A stretch of 64,000 nucleotides of DNA. It comes from Congzhengia minquanensis (lineage in GTDB: Bacteria; Bacillota; Clostridia; UBA1381; UBA9506). The translations under genes and the position numbers were made by a program. The stretch is taken from contig NZ_JACRSU010000003.1 of the NCBI RefSeq assembly GCF_014384785.1, forward strand, positions 248,001 to 312,000, given 5' to 3'. The notes under the pieces are model-generated. The model ran no database searches and was not told where the DNA came from. It saw only the letters and a program-made list of their open reading frames with translations. Shown here in pieces: positions 24,908 to 33,076 of this stretch. The number at the start of each line of letters is the position of its first letter. The first letter of the stretch is position 1.

Positions 24908-25177
24908 TTATCCAATTTCCTCGCCAGACTCTGTCAGCGAAAGGGAAACTGCGTCGGTTAACACGTCGGAATAGTTTAACGAAACGTTTCTGCTGGCGTC
25001 GGCAAAATCCGAAATGCTTTCTAAAGTGACATTAAAGGTGAACGGATAAACGGCATTAATAGTGCCGTAGCGCACAACCACCCGCTTGCGGCCTTTTTTT
25101 ACCGTGATTTTAATGTGTGAACCTATATTGTTTTCAATCAGCGTACGAACCCGTTCCAAATCGTTTTTGTTAATCAC
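24908..25177 (-). CDS. veg: Veg family protein
   Basis: 89 residues. The pattern 'IENNIGSHIKITVKKGRKRVVVRYGTINAVYPFTFNVTLE' then 'VSLNYSDVLTDAVSLSL' is that of Veg, a small Firmicute protein of SH3-like fold linked in Bacillus to biofilm matrix gene control. The start is GTG at 25177 with AAGGTG eight bases upstream. The gene is preceded by two near-consensus promoters in tandem, fitting the known strength of veg promoters. Confidence 0.88.
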   Translation of the reverse strand: MINKNDLERVRTLIENNIGSHIKITVKKGRKRVVVRYGTINAVYPFTFNVTLESISDFADASRNVSLNYSDVLTDAVSLSLTESGEEIG

Positions 25178-25201
25178 TAAAAAAACACCTTCTTTGCCAT
25201 T

Positions 25202-25230
25202 ATTTAGCCTATCACATTCCCTTGTGTCAA
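25202..25230 (-). promoter_or_regulatory. veg promoter, proximal
   Basis: Minus strand TTGACA (25225-25230), 17 bases, CTAAAT (25202-25207). Confidence 0.5.
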
Positions 25231-25251
25231 AAGTTATGAATTTACTTTTTT

Positions 25252-25280
25252 ATTATACCACAACTTTAAGATTGTGTCAA
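25252..25280 (-). promoter_or_regulatory. veg promoter, distal, consensus
   Basis: Minus strand TTGACA (25275-25280), exactly 17 bases, TATAAT (25252-25257): a full sigmaA consensus. Confidence 0.8.
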
Positions 25281-25338
25281 GTGGACAAGTTTTGGGAAAT
25301 TTTTAAAGCAGAATTTGGTAAAATATCACAGTGAGCAA

Positions 25339-25367
25339 TTGACATTTTTTTGGGGTCATGGTAAAAT
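25339..25367 (+). promoter_or_regulatory. Promoter of the FAD oxidoreductase gene
   Basis: TTGACA (25339-25344), 17 bases, TAAAAT (25362-25367), 29 bases before the TTG start. Confidence 0.7.
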
Positions 25368-25396
25368 AAAACTATCAAAAACAGAGGGGTGATTGT

Positions 25397-26665
25397 TTGG
25401 ATTGCATTGAAGTGAAAAAAAGTGTTCCGGTGAAAGGAAGCTATGACATTATCGTAGCAGGTGGCGGAGTTTCCGGTATTGCGGCGGCAGTGTCCGCAAG
25501 CCGCATGGGCAAAAAGGTACTGTTAATTGAAAAAACCATTTGTTTGGGTGGGCTAGCAACCATCGGACTGATTAACCTGTTTGTTCCCCTATGCAACGGT
25601 CGGGGCGTGCAGATTATTAAGGGCATGGCAGAGGAGTTGTTACAACTATCTGTAAAATACGGATATGACACCATTCCCGACTGCTGGAAAAATGGTAACC
25701 CCACAAAAGACGGACCCAGATATGTGACGCGGTATTCCGTGCCGATTTTTGTTTTGGCGCTGACTGAGTTTATTAAGAGTGAGGGCGTATCCATTTTATA
25801 TGATTCTGTGGTGTCAGACGTGGCGATGGAAGGCAGCCAGGTGAAAGGCGTTGTGGTTGTGAACAAGTCCGGTTTTGAATATTACACGGCAAGCATGTTT
25901 GTAGATGCCACCGGCGACGGAGATTTAATGGTTCAGGCAGGCGTGCCAACGGTGCAGGGACGGAACTTTCACACGTTTATGATGCACGGCGCAGACACTA
26001 AAATGTGCAAAAAGGCAGCGGAAAGCGGCGATTTAGGTAATTTGCAGCACTGGGCAAGCGGCGGAAATGCAAACCTTTATGGCGGCGGCCACCCGGAGGG
26101 AAAGCCCTATTGGCTGGGAACAAATTCAAAAGACGTGACGAACTATGTGGTGGAAAATCACATTGAAGCGTTGAATAAGCTGAAAAATGATAAGGATAAA
26201 GCGGCACGGGACATACTTCGAATTCCCACCATGCCGCAGTTTCGAACCACGCGGCACATCGACGGGAACTATACCCTGAAGGAAGCGGACACCTACAGGC
26301 ACTTTGACGACTCAGTAGGTGCAATTTGCGACTTCGACCGGCGGGACTTTTTATATGAAATTCCGTTTGGAACGCTGGTGCGCGACGGGTTCGGAAACAT
26401 TATTACAGCCGGCAGAAGCGCGGCGGGAGAGGGCTATGCGTGGGATGTTCTGCGCGTAATTCCTCCAGCAATCATTTCCGGCCAGGCAGCAGGCGTGGCC
26501 TGTGCTTTGGCAATTGACGAAAAGAAACCTGTTTATGGAACAGATATTAAAATGTTACAAAAAACGCTTACAGCGCAAAATGTGATGATTCACTTTGACG
26601 ATGGTCTGGTTCCCAAAGCTGGGGAAGAAATCACTGTGCAGGAAAGCAATATGGAGCATTTTTAA
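25397..26665 (+). CDS. FAD-dependent oxidoreductase
   Basis: 422 residues. 'YDIIVAGGGVSGIAAAVSASRMGKKVLLIEK' near residue 18 is an FAD-binding Rossmann fold (GxGxxG, ending in the ribose-binding Glu), followed by 'LGGLATIGLINLF' and 'FVDATGDGDLMVQAGVP' and, near the C-terminus, 'GNIITAGRSAAGEGYAWDVLRVIPPAIISGQAAGVACALA'. This fits the 'FAD-dependent oxidoreductase' family often found in anaerobe carbohydrate loci and of unknown substrate. There is no signal peptide. TTG start at 25397 with GAGGGGTGA upstream. It is followed after 23 bases by a secreted repeat protein, possibly co-transcribed. Confidence 0.85.
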   Translation: MDCIEVKKSVPVKGSYDIIVAGGGVSGIAAAVSASRMGKKVLLIEKTICLGGLATIGLINLFVPLCNGRGVQIIKGMAEELLQLSVKYGYDTIPDCWKNGNPTKDGPRYVTRYSVPIFVLALTEFIKSEGVSILYDSVVSDVAMEGSQVKGVVVVNKSGFEYYTASMFVDATGDGDLMVQAGVPTVQGRNFHTFMMHGADTKMCKKAAESGDLGNLQHWASGGNANLYGGGHPEGKPYWLGTNSKDVTNYVVENHIEALNKLKNDKDKAARDILRIPTMPQFRTTRHIDGNYTLKEADTYRHFDDSVGAICDFDRRDFLYEIPFGTLVRDGFGNIITAGRSAAGEGYAWDVLRVIPPAIISGQAAGVACALAIDEKKPVYGTDIKMLQKTLTAQNVMIHFDDGLVPKAGEEITVQESNMEHF

Positions 26666-26688
26666 AAACTAAGTGGGGGTATTTTTAG

Positions 26689-27546
26689 ATGAAAAAAAGG
26701 CTGTTATACTTACTTTTAGCGATTTGTTTTGTATTGCAGACACAAGTTGTGTTTGCATCTTCGGTGACAATGTATTCTGCCGACGGCAGGGAGCTTATTG
26801 TTGCGGAAAGCGAGGTTGAGGCACAAAAAACGGTGGGGTGGTTCACTGCACCGCCGGTTTTAATGTATTCAGCAGACGGCAGACAGCTTTTGGTTTCAGG
26901 CGATGAAATTGAACTGTATCAGAATGTGGGCTGGTATTTAGAGCCTATGAGCACCATGTATGCTCCCTTTGACAGAACAATTGCAGTGCCAACCTGGCAA
27001 GTGCAGGATTATGTTAATGTCGGCTGGTTTACCACCCATGACGAGGCTCTATATAATGAAATAATTCCGCAGATACAATATGCTCTTTCCGTAACGGATT
27101 ATAACGGCGCCATAGATATTTGCGACGACGCACTAGACAAATTTTGGGACTATGAAAACGTGTTTTTTGAAGACATTGTCAACACGGTATATGTTGTTAT
27201 GGATACCTGGCGGGCAACCGTGAAACAGCCGGTTGCAGCAATTTCCAGTTATGTTACCGACAGCTATGGAATAAAACAGGCAAACATTGTACTGCGCAAT
27301 ATCAGCTATAAAGAAATTTCGGCCATTGAGTTGGAGTTTAACTGTTACAATACATTTAATGAGCCGGTAAAATATTACGGGTTTGGAAGCAGCCAGTTTG
27401 ACGGGTATGCGCAGCAGATGTCTTTTGGTACGCTGGATACACAATCATGGCATTGGAGTCTGTATGGATACAGCGAAACAGATAGAATTAAAAATATCAA
27501 AATCACTCGTGTAGCATTTGCTGACGGAACGGTTTGGACACGGTAA
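26689..27546 (+). CDS. Secreted protein with three tandem 31-residue 'MYSADGR...VGW' repeats
   Basis: 285 residues with a signal peptide ('MKKRLLYLLLAICFVLQTQVVFA'). Residues about 26-118 hold three tandem repeats of 31 residues, each with 'MYSADGR' (third copy 'MYAPFDR') and ending in 'VGWF' or 'VGWY'. Such 'VGW' repeats occur in clostridial exported proteins; their function is unknown to me. A middle helical part (125-180) leads to a beta-rich C-terminal domain (about 185-285: 'IKQANIVLRNISYKEISAIELEFNCYN', 'KNIKITRVAFADGTVW') that looks like a domain for a conserved extracellular fold. A terminator follows. Confidence 0.7.
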   Translation: MKKRLLYLLLAICFVLQTQVVFASSVTMYSADGRELIVAESEVEAQKTVGWFTAPPVLMYSADGRQLLVSGDEIELYQNVGWYLEPMSTMYAPFDRTIAVPTWQVQDYVNVGWFTTHDEALYNEIIPQIQYALSVTDYNGAIDICDDALDKFWDYENVFFEDIVNTVYVVMDTWRATVKQPVAAISSYVTDSYGIKQANIVLRNISYKEISAIELEFNCYNTFNEPVKYYGFGSSQFDGYAQQMSFGTLDTQSWHWSLYGYSETDRIKNIKITRVAFADGTVWTR

Positions 27547-27550
27547 TAAA

Positions 27551-27588
27551 ACGCATGGGCATCAATTACGATGCCCATGTTTTTTGAT
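27551..27588 (+). terminator. Terminator of the repeat-protein gene
   Basis: CATGGGCATC and GATGCCCATG form a stem followed by six T. Confidence 0.9.
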
Positions 27589-27639
27589 AGCAGTTTTCAG
27601 TGCTGATATTTGAACCGCCGGCGCATTATCATGGTGTTT

Positions 27640-27996
27640 TTAATCGTTATCGTCATCGTCTTCATAACCGCAATTGATACAAATATCCTTTTCGGATGTG
27701 CGGATACAATTTACAAAAGCATCGCCGACCTGCGAAACAGCGCCGAATACAACGGGAACCTCAACGCAGAGATCCTGGCTGATTGTAAAGTGACAAGAGC
27801 CGTTTTTAATTCCGGGGCATGTTTCCTGACCAGGTCTTACAACCGGATCGCCGCAGCATTTCGTTTTTGTTACGCCGCTTCTTGCAAAAGGCGTCACCGT
27901 TACCGGTGCGCATACTGATAGCGACTGAAAGCCTGTTGCCGGGCATGTTTCTGCAATCGGTTCTCCGTTTGTATCTGTTAAAACAAAATTTGCCAT
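27640..27996 (-). CDS. Small cysteine-rich protein of unknown function
   Basis: 118 residues from ATG 27996, eight bases after GGAGG; the open frame continues 29 codons upstream without a ribosome binding site. It has ten cysteines, including 'TKCCGDP', 'ETCPGIKNGSC' and 'DICINCGYED', no signal peptide or membrane segment, and an acidic Asp-rich tail. The spacing of cysteines does not match a ferredoxin or a zinc ribbon that I know. Similar Cys-rich proteins of spore-forming Clostridia have been suspected as coat components, but this is only a guess. Confidence 0.65.
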   Translation of the reverse strand: MANFVLTDTNGEPIAETCPATGFQSLSVCAPVTVTPFARSGVTKTKCCGDPVVRPGQETCPGIKNGSCHFTISQDLCVEVPVVFGAVSQVGDAFVNCIRTSEKDICINCGYEDDDDND

Positions 27997-28100
27997 ATAA
28001 TTGGCCTCCTTTTTTATTGGTACAATATCATAATATGTCGAAAATTGTAAGTTTGACATTAAAGAATACAATTTATCGTTCAATTGTAAACAGAAAAGAA

Positions 28101-28128
28101 ATACCCCGCATGAAAAGCGGGGTATGAA
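28101..28128 (-). terminator. Terminator after the antiporter gene
   Basis: ATACCCCGC (28101-28109) and GCGGGGTAT (28117-28125) form a stem, T-rich on the minus strand beyond it. Confidence 0.6.
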
Positions 28129-28195
28129 AATATTAAAAAACTTTATTTAAAAACAAAACGAACAAAATATTCGTGAAAAGTTGATTCAGCTGCTG

Positions 28196-29407
28196 TTACG
28201 CAGAAAGTTCATGGATTGCTGCTGCGTTCATATTTTTGGCAAACAATAGTTTTAAAAAGATTGGCGTTAAAATAGACGATACGATAATGAGAATGATAAC
28301 GGGCGTGAAGTAAATGGGGTCCAGAAGGCCCACAGATAGGCCCTTTTGCGCCACAATCAACGCCACCTCGCCCCGGGTCATCATGCCGACGCCTACAATT
28401 AGGCTGTCCCGCCAGGAATATTTGCATATTCTTGAAACCAGCCCGCAGCCAATAATTTTAGACACTAAGGCCACCAGCACAAAGCAGATGGAAAACAGCA
28501 CAATGGTGCCAGAAATGCCATGTATGTCGGTTTTTAAACCGATACCTGCAAAGAATACGGGACCAAACAGAATATAGGAATTAATGGCCATTTTTCGCTC
28601 AATATATTCGGCGTCGTTAATGTTGCAAAGGATAATGCCGGCTACAAATGCGCCGGTAACGTCTGCCACACCAAAATATTTTTCAGCCGCATATGCCATA
28701 AACATGCATAGCGCCAGACCAAAAATCGGTATCCTCTGGGTGTGGGAGTATTTTTTATTTAATGCTTTAAAGAGTTTGTAGCATGCATATCCAAGCACGC
28801 CTGAAAACACAAAAAATAGCAGACTGCGCATAATAACCGACAAAATGCCCGCGCTGGCGCCAGAGGTGTTAGCGCCGATTCCGATGACAACCGTTAAAAC
28901 CATAATGCCGATAACGTCGTCAATGATGGCGGCGCTGACAATTGCTGTTCCAAGCTTTGATTTCAGCTTGCCAAGCTCAGACAGGGTTTGCACCGTAATG
29001 CTCACAGATGTGGCAGTGAGAATTACGCCAATAAACACGGCCTTATAAAAATGTGGAGAGCCAACGGCGGCAAACCCATAAAACAGCATATAAAGCAGCG
29101 TTCCCAATATCAGAGGCACAGCTACGCCGCAAACTGCAACCAGACAGGCAAACGGCCCAGTTTTAATCATGTTTTTCAGGTTTGTGCCCAGGCCTGCCGA
29201 AAACATCAGCAAAATGACGCCGATTTCGGCCATTTGCGTTAAGAAACTTGTCTGTCCCACTAATCCTAAAACGCTGGGTCCAATTAATAACCCTGCCACA
29301 ATTTCGCCCACCACTTGGGGGACTTTCATTTTTCTTGCCAAAAGTCCTAAAATTTTTGCCGAAACCAGGATGATTGCCAAATCTTTAAATACCGCATAGG
29401 TTTCCAA
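28196..29407 (-). CDS. Cation/proton antiporter of the CPA2 (NapA/Kef) type
   Basis: About 403 residues; the likely start is TTG at 29407, eight bases after GGAG, since the GTG at 29416 overlaps that site. Some 12 hydrophobic segments cover the whole protein. 'VPQVVGEIVAGLLIGPSVLG' at the N-terminus and 'SAAIIDDVIGIMVL' near 155 (the Asp-Asp pair used for ion binding in NapA-type exchangers) identify a monovalent cation/H+ antiporter. 'MMTRGEVALIVAQKG' near 345 is another CPA signature. There is no TrkA-N domain, so it is not a full Kef channel. It probably serves Na+ or K+/pH balance in the membrane. Single gene with its own terminator. Confidence 0.88.
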   Translation of the reverse strand: METYAVFKDLAIILVSAKILGLLARKMKVPQVVGEIVAGLLIGPSVLGLVGQTSFLTQMAEIGVILLMFSAGLGTNLKNMIKTGPFACLVAVCGVAVPLILGTLLYMLFYGFAAVGSPHFYKAVFIGVILTATSVSITVQTLSELGKLKSKLGTAIVSAAIIDDVIGIMVLTVVIGIGANTSGASAGILSVIMRSLLFFVFSGVLGYACYKLFKALNKKYSHTQRIPIFGLALCMFMAYAAEKYFGVADVTGAFVAGIILCNINDAEYIERKMAINSYILFGPVFFAGIGLKTDIHGISGTIVLFSICFVLVALVSKIIGCGLVSRICKYSWRDSLIVGVGMMTRGEVALIVAQKGLSVGLLDPIYFTPVIILIIVSSILTPIFLKLLFAKNMNAAAIHELSA

Positions 29408-29494
29408 CTGATTCACTCCTTATTTTTTTTCGCACAATTTTATATAATATCACATTTTTATGAAAAAAACAATAACAATTCGGTTAAACAATAA

Positions 29495-29535
29495 AAAAAC
29501 TTCCCGGAAGGATTGCATTCCGGGAAGTTTTTAAG
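29495..29535 (-). terminator. Terminator of the adhE operon
   Basis: AAAAACTTCCCGGAA pairs with TTCCGGGAAGTTTTT around an 8-base loop, immediately after the kinase gene on the minus strand; T run on both sides. Confidence 0.9.
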
Positions 29536-29541
29536 TTTTAC

Positions 29542-30291
29542 TTATTCATACTCCACAACGTCTGTCCAATGGGTTAAAAACGCGCGTTCTTCTGGTTTTC
29601 CTTTCACTAACTGGGACGCTGCGACAATGGGAATCCATTTCTGCACATACTGCTTTGCTGTATCGCTTTTTTTACAGAACAAATCCAAATATTTTTCCGC
29701 TGTTTTGTCATCGCCGGACAGGCAGAACAAAAGATAGGTTCTTGCCGCGTCTGCACTGGCGTTGCCCTGGGTTGCGTGAGACCAGTCTAACACATAAGGC
29801 GTGCCGTTTTTATCCACAATAATGTTGCTTGGGTTAAAATCGCCGTGACAGACCTTTGTGTGTTTGGGCATGCCCTCCAGCCTTGCATGAAGCTCATAAC
29901 GGGTAGTTGCGTCCAAATCGGTTTCCGAAATTTTGCGCTTCATCTTATCCTTCAATTTTGTTAAAAGAGGTGCTGTTTTTCCATGAATTTCAAGCTGAAG
30001 ATCAACAAAAAGGTTTAAATATTCATCCAGTTTTTCAGGATGCTTTTTCATAAGGGAGGCCAGCGTTTCCCCTTCAATGAAGTCCATCACTAAGGCCCAC
30101 TTACCGTCGGTTTTTGTAACCTCCAAAAGCTTCGGTATATTTAATCCGGTTTCCTCCACACGGGCTTGGTTCAGCGCCTCGTTCAATACGTCAGCCTTCG
30201 AAAATTCCTCGTTAAACACCTTAACCGATTTGTCGCCGTCACGGTAAATTGTTTTAGTAGGTCTTACTGCAATTACATTTTCAAAATTCAT
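29542..30291 (-). CDS. Aminoglycoside-phosphotransferase-like kinase coupled to adhE
   Basis: 249 residues, cytoplasmic. The kinase-like fold of the APH/choline kinase group is indicated by 'WALVMDFIEGETLASLM' (hinge), 'VCHGDFNPSNIIVD' (catalytic loop, Asp and Asn) and 'YVLDWSHATQGNASADAARTYLL' (metal-binding Asp). The substrate of such proteins ranges over aminoglycosides, choline, amino sugars and other small molecules; drug resistance is not implied. The ATG at 30291 shares its first base with the adhE stop (TAATG), and its ribosome binding site GGAGGTGAAAG lies within the last adhE codons, so it depends on adhE translation and on the Rex-type control of adhE. Confidence 0.85.
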   Translation of the reverse strand: MNFENVIAVRPTKTIYRDGDKSVKVFNEEFSKADVLNEALNQARVEETGLNIPKLLEVTKTDGKWALVMDFIEGETLASLMKKHPEKLDEYLNLFVDLQLEIHGKTAPLLTKLKDKMKRKISETDLDATTRYELHARLEGMPKHTKVCHGDFNPSNIIVDKNGTPYVLDWSHATQGNASADAARTYLLFCLSGDDKTAEKYLDLFCKKSDTAKQYVQKWIPIVAASQLVKGKPEERAFLTHWTDVVEYE

Positions 30292-32900
30292 TATCTTTCA
30301 CCTCCATAATATGCGTTCAGGTATAATTCCTTAATTTCGCTCATCAGCGGATATCTGGGGTTTGCGCCGGTGCACTGGTCGTCAAATGCCTGTTCTACCA
30401 TTTCGTCCAGCCGGTCTAAAAAGTCTTTTTCATCAATGCCATATTCTTTAATGGTCTTTTTAATTCCAACCAATTCTTTTAAATCGTCAATTGCCTTAAT
30501 CAGGTTTTCGGTTTTTTCTTCGTCCGTCTTGCCCTTAAGGCCCAGCGCATCTGCAATCTGAGCATATCGTGCTAAGGTGTGCGGATGGTCATACTGCGAG
30601 AACGTACCCATTTTTGTGGGCGCCTCACTTGCATTAAAGCGGATAACTTCATCAATCATCAAAGCGTTTGCAACACCGTGAGGCAGATGGTGGAATGCGC
30701 CAAGCTTGTGTGCCATAGAGTGGCAAATGCCCAAAAATGCGTTTGCGAATGCCATGCCGGCCATGGTTGCAGCGTTTGCCATTTTTTCTCTTGCTTCCAC
30801 GTCTGTCTGACCGTTTTCATATGCTTTCGGCAGATATTCAAAAATAACTTTCAGAGCCTGAATTGCCAACCCGTCGGTATAATCCGTAGCCATGATAGAA
30901 ACATAAGCCTCTAAGGCATGGGTAACTGCGTCAATACCCGATGCGGCTGTTAAGCCCTTGGGAGCTGACATATGAAGGTCTGTGTCGATAATTGCCATGT
31001 TCGGCATCAGCGCATAGTCAGCCAGAGGATATTTAACGCCGGTTGATTCGTCAGTGATAACGGCAAACGGCGTCACTTCAGAGCCTGTGCCGGCAGAGGT
31101 GGGGACAGCAATGAAATATGCTTTTTCACCCATTTTCGGGAACGTGTAAATACGCTTTCTGATGTCTACAAAGCGCATTGCCATATCCATGAAGTCCGCT
31201 TCCGGGTGTTCATACATCACCCACATGATTTTCGCGGCATCCATTGCAGAACCGCCGCCCAGCGCAATAATGGTGTCCGGCTGGAATGCGCGCATCTGCA
31301 CGGTTCCGGCTTTGGCGCAAGCTAAAGTCGGGTCGGGAGCTACGTCAAAGAACGTGGTGTGGGCAATGCCCATCTCGTCTAACTTATCGGTAATCGGTTT
31401 TGTGTAACCGTTCTGGTAAAGGAACGAGTCTGTTACGATAAATGCCCTCTTTTTGCCCATGACGTTTTTCAATTCATCTAAAGCAACCGGCAGGCAGCCC
31501 TTCTTTAAATAAACCTTTTCAGGCGCTCTAAACCAAAGCATGTTCTCCCTTCTTTCTGCAACAGTTTTGATATTCAAAAGGTGCTTTACACCGACATTTT
31601 CCGAAACAGAGTTGCCGCCCCACGAGCCGCAGCCCAGGGTGAGGGAAGGCGCAAGCTTAAAGTTGTAAAGGTCTCCGATGCCGCCGTGGGAAGAAGGTGT
31701 GTTTACCAAAATGCGGCAGGTTTTCATTCTAAAAGCAAATTGGTTAATTTTTTCTGTTTCCTTCACAGTATCTACATAAAGAGAGGAGGTGTGGCCATAG
31801 CCACCGTCAGCAATGAGCTGTTCTGCTTTTGCCAGAGCATCGTCAAAGTCCTTGGCTTTATACATTGCCAAAACAGGGGAAAGCTTTTCGTGAGCAAATT
31901 CTTCAGAAATGTCCACCGAAGTTACTTCGCCGATAAGAATTTTTGTGTCTTCCGGAACATCAACACCGGAAAGAGCGGCAATGGTGTGTGCTTTCTGACC
32001 AACAATTTTGGCGTTTAATGCGCCGTTTATAATAATGGTTTTCCGAACCTTTTCTGTTTCCTCTTTATCCAGGAAATAACAGCCACGGCGGGTAAATTCT
32101 TTTTTAACGGCGTCATAAATATTTTTCATAACAATCACGCTTTGCTCCGAGGCACAAATCATTCCGTTGTCAAAAGTTTTAGAATGGATAATAGAGTTTA
32201 CTGCCAAAAGCAGATCGGCCGAGTCGTCAATAATGGCCGGTGTGTTGCCCGCACCAACACCGATTGCAGGTTTTCCGCTTGAATATGCCGCTTTTACCAT
32301 GCCCGGTCCGCCGGTTGCTAAAATAATGTCTGCCTCTTTCATAACCGTGTTGGTTAAATCCAACGAGGGAACGTCAATCCAGCTGATAATTCCCTCCGGA
32401 GCGCCAGCCGCTACGGCTGCATCTAATACTACCTTTGCCGCAGCAATGGTAGATTTTTTTGCTCTGGGATGGGGGCTGATAATAATTGCGTTTCTGGTTT
32501 TCAGCGCAATCAGCGTTTTAAAAATCGCTGTTGATGTGGGGTTCGTGGTAGGAATAACAGCCGCTACCACGCCGATGGGTTCTGCAACCTTTTTAATGCC
32601 ATAGGATTTGTCTTCTTCGATAATTCCGCAGGTTTTTGTGTCCTTATAGGCGTTGTAAATATATTCCGCCGCATAGTGGTTTTTAATAACCTTGTCTTCC
32701 ACAATGCCCATGCCCGTTTCCTCCACAGCCATTTTGGCGAGGGGAATTCTGGCCTTGTCGGCAGCTGTGGCAGCCGCCAGGAATATTTTGTCAACCTGTT
32801 CCTGAGTGTAGCCGGCAAAAACTGTTTGAACGTTTCTTAATCTTTTCAGTTCTGTTTCCAACGCTTCCACGCTGTCAATGATTGGTTTTGTTTCATTCAT
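30291..32900 (-). CDS. adhE: Bifunctional acetaldehyde-CoA/alcohol dehydrogenase AdhE
   Basis: 869 residues from ATG 32900 (GGGAGG upstream). Residues 1-440 are the CoA-acylating aldehyde dehydrogenase, with the catalytic Cys in 'DNGMICASEQSVIV' near 245 and nucleotide-binding glycines in 'GVGAGNTPAIID'. Residues 455-869 are the iron-dependent alcohol dehydrogenase with 'IIALGGGSAMDAAKIMW', 'FIAVPTSAGTGSEVTPFAV' and metal His residues in 'GICHSMAHKLGAFHHLPHGVANAL'. It reduces acetyl-CoA through acetaldehyde to ethanol with two NADH and forms helical spirosomes in other bacteria. Upstream lie a consensus promoter and a Rex-type operator. It is the main ethanol pathway gene here. Confidence 0.97.
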   Translation of the reverse strand: MNETKPIIDSVEALETELKRLRNVQTVFAGYTQEQVDKIFLAAATAADKARIPLAKMAVEETGMGIVEDKVIKNHYAAEYIYNAYKDTKTCGIIEEDKSYGIKKVAEPIGVVAAVIPTTNPTSTAIFKTLIALKTRNAIIISPHPRAKKSTIAAAKVVLDAAVAAGAPEGIISWIDVPSLDLTNTVMKEADIILATGGPGMVKAAYSSGKPAIGVGAGNTPAIIDDSADLLLAVNSIIHSKTFDNGMICASEQSVIVMKNIYDAVKKEFTRRGCYFLDKEETEKVRKTIIINGALNAKIVGQKAHTIAALSGVDVPEDTKILIGEVTSVDISEEFAHEKLSPVLAMYKAKDFDDALAKAEQLIADGGYGHTSSLYVDTVKETEKINQFAFRMKTCRILVNTPSSHGGIGDLYNFKLAPSLTLGCGSWGGNSVSENVGVKHLLNIKTVAERRENMLWFRAPEKVYLKKGCLPVALDELKNVMGKKRAFIVTDSFLYQNGYTKPITDKLDEMGIAHTTFFDVAPDPTLACAKAGTVQMRAFQPDTIIALGGGSAMDAAKIMWVMYEHPEADFMDMAMRFVDIRKRIYTFPKMGEKAYFIAVPTSAGTGSEVTPFAVITDESTGVKYPLADYALMPNMAIIDTDLHMSAPKGLTAASGIDAVTHALEAYVSIMATDYTDGLAIQALKVIFEYLPKAYENGQTDVEAREKMANAATMAGMAFANAFLGICHSMAHKLGAFHHLPHGVANALMIDEVIRFNASEAPTKMGTFSQYDHPHTLARYAQIADALGLKGKTDEEKTENLIKAIDDLKELVGIKKTIKEYGIDEKDFLDRLDEMVEQAFDDQCTGANPRYPLMSEIKELYLNAYYGGER

Positions 32901-32924
32901 GATAGAACCTCCCACTATAGTATA

Positions 32925-32942
32925 TTGTTAAATTTTTAACAA
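32925..32942. promoter_or_regulatory. Rex operator upstream of adhE
   Basis: TTGTTAA-ATTT-TTAACAA is a perfect match to the Rex consensus (TTGTTAAnnnnTTAACAA). It lies between the promoter and the ribosome binding site, so Rex would block early transcription when NADH is low relative to NAD. Confidence 0.85.
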
Positions 32943-32955
32943 CCTGTTTAAATTT

Positions 32956-32984
32956 ATTTTAGCACGAATTTTTCTTTTTGTCAA
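32956..32984 (-). promoter_or_regulatory. adhE promoter
   Basis: Minus strand TTGACA (32979-32984), 17 bases, TAAAAT (32956-32961), placing the start of RNA near 32949, a few bases before the Rex operator. Confidence 0.8.
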
Positions 32985-33076
32985 TATATAAAATAAATTG
33001 TTCAAAATCTTTGTATATATCCAATAATCCAGCGCATATAAAGCGTAACAAAGCTGTAATTTTGGCCAAATAAACA

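Noticed and set aside
27610..27918. 102-codon plus-strand frame between the repeat protein and the Cys-rich gene
   Set aside because: It lies opposite the Cys-rich gene, which has a strong GGAGG site; the plus frame has none.
29542..30291. Antibiotic resistance gene (aminoglycoside phosphotransferase)
   Set aside because: Only the general kinase fold is seen, and the coupling to adhE points to metabolism.
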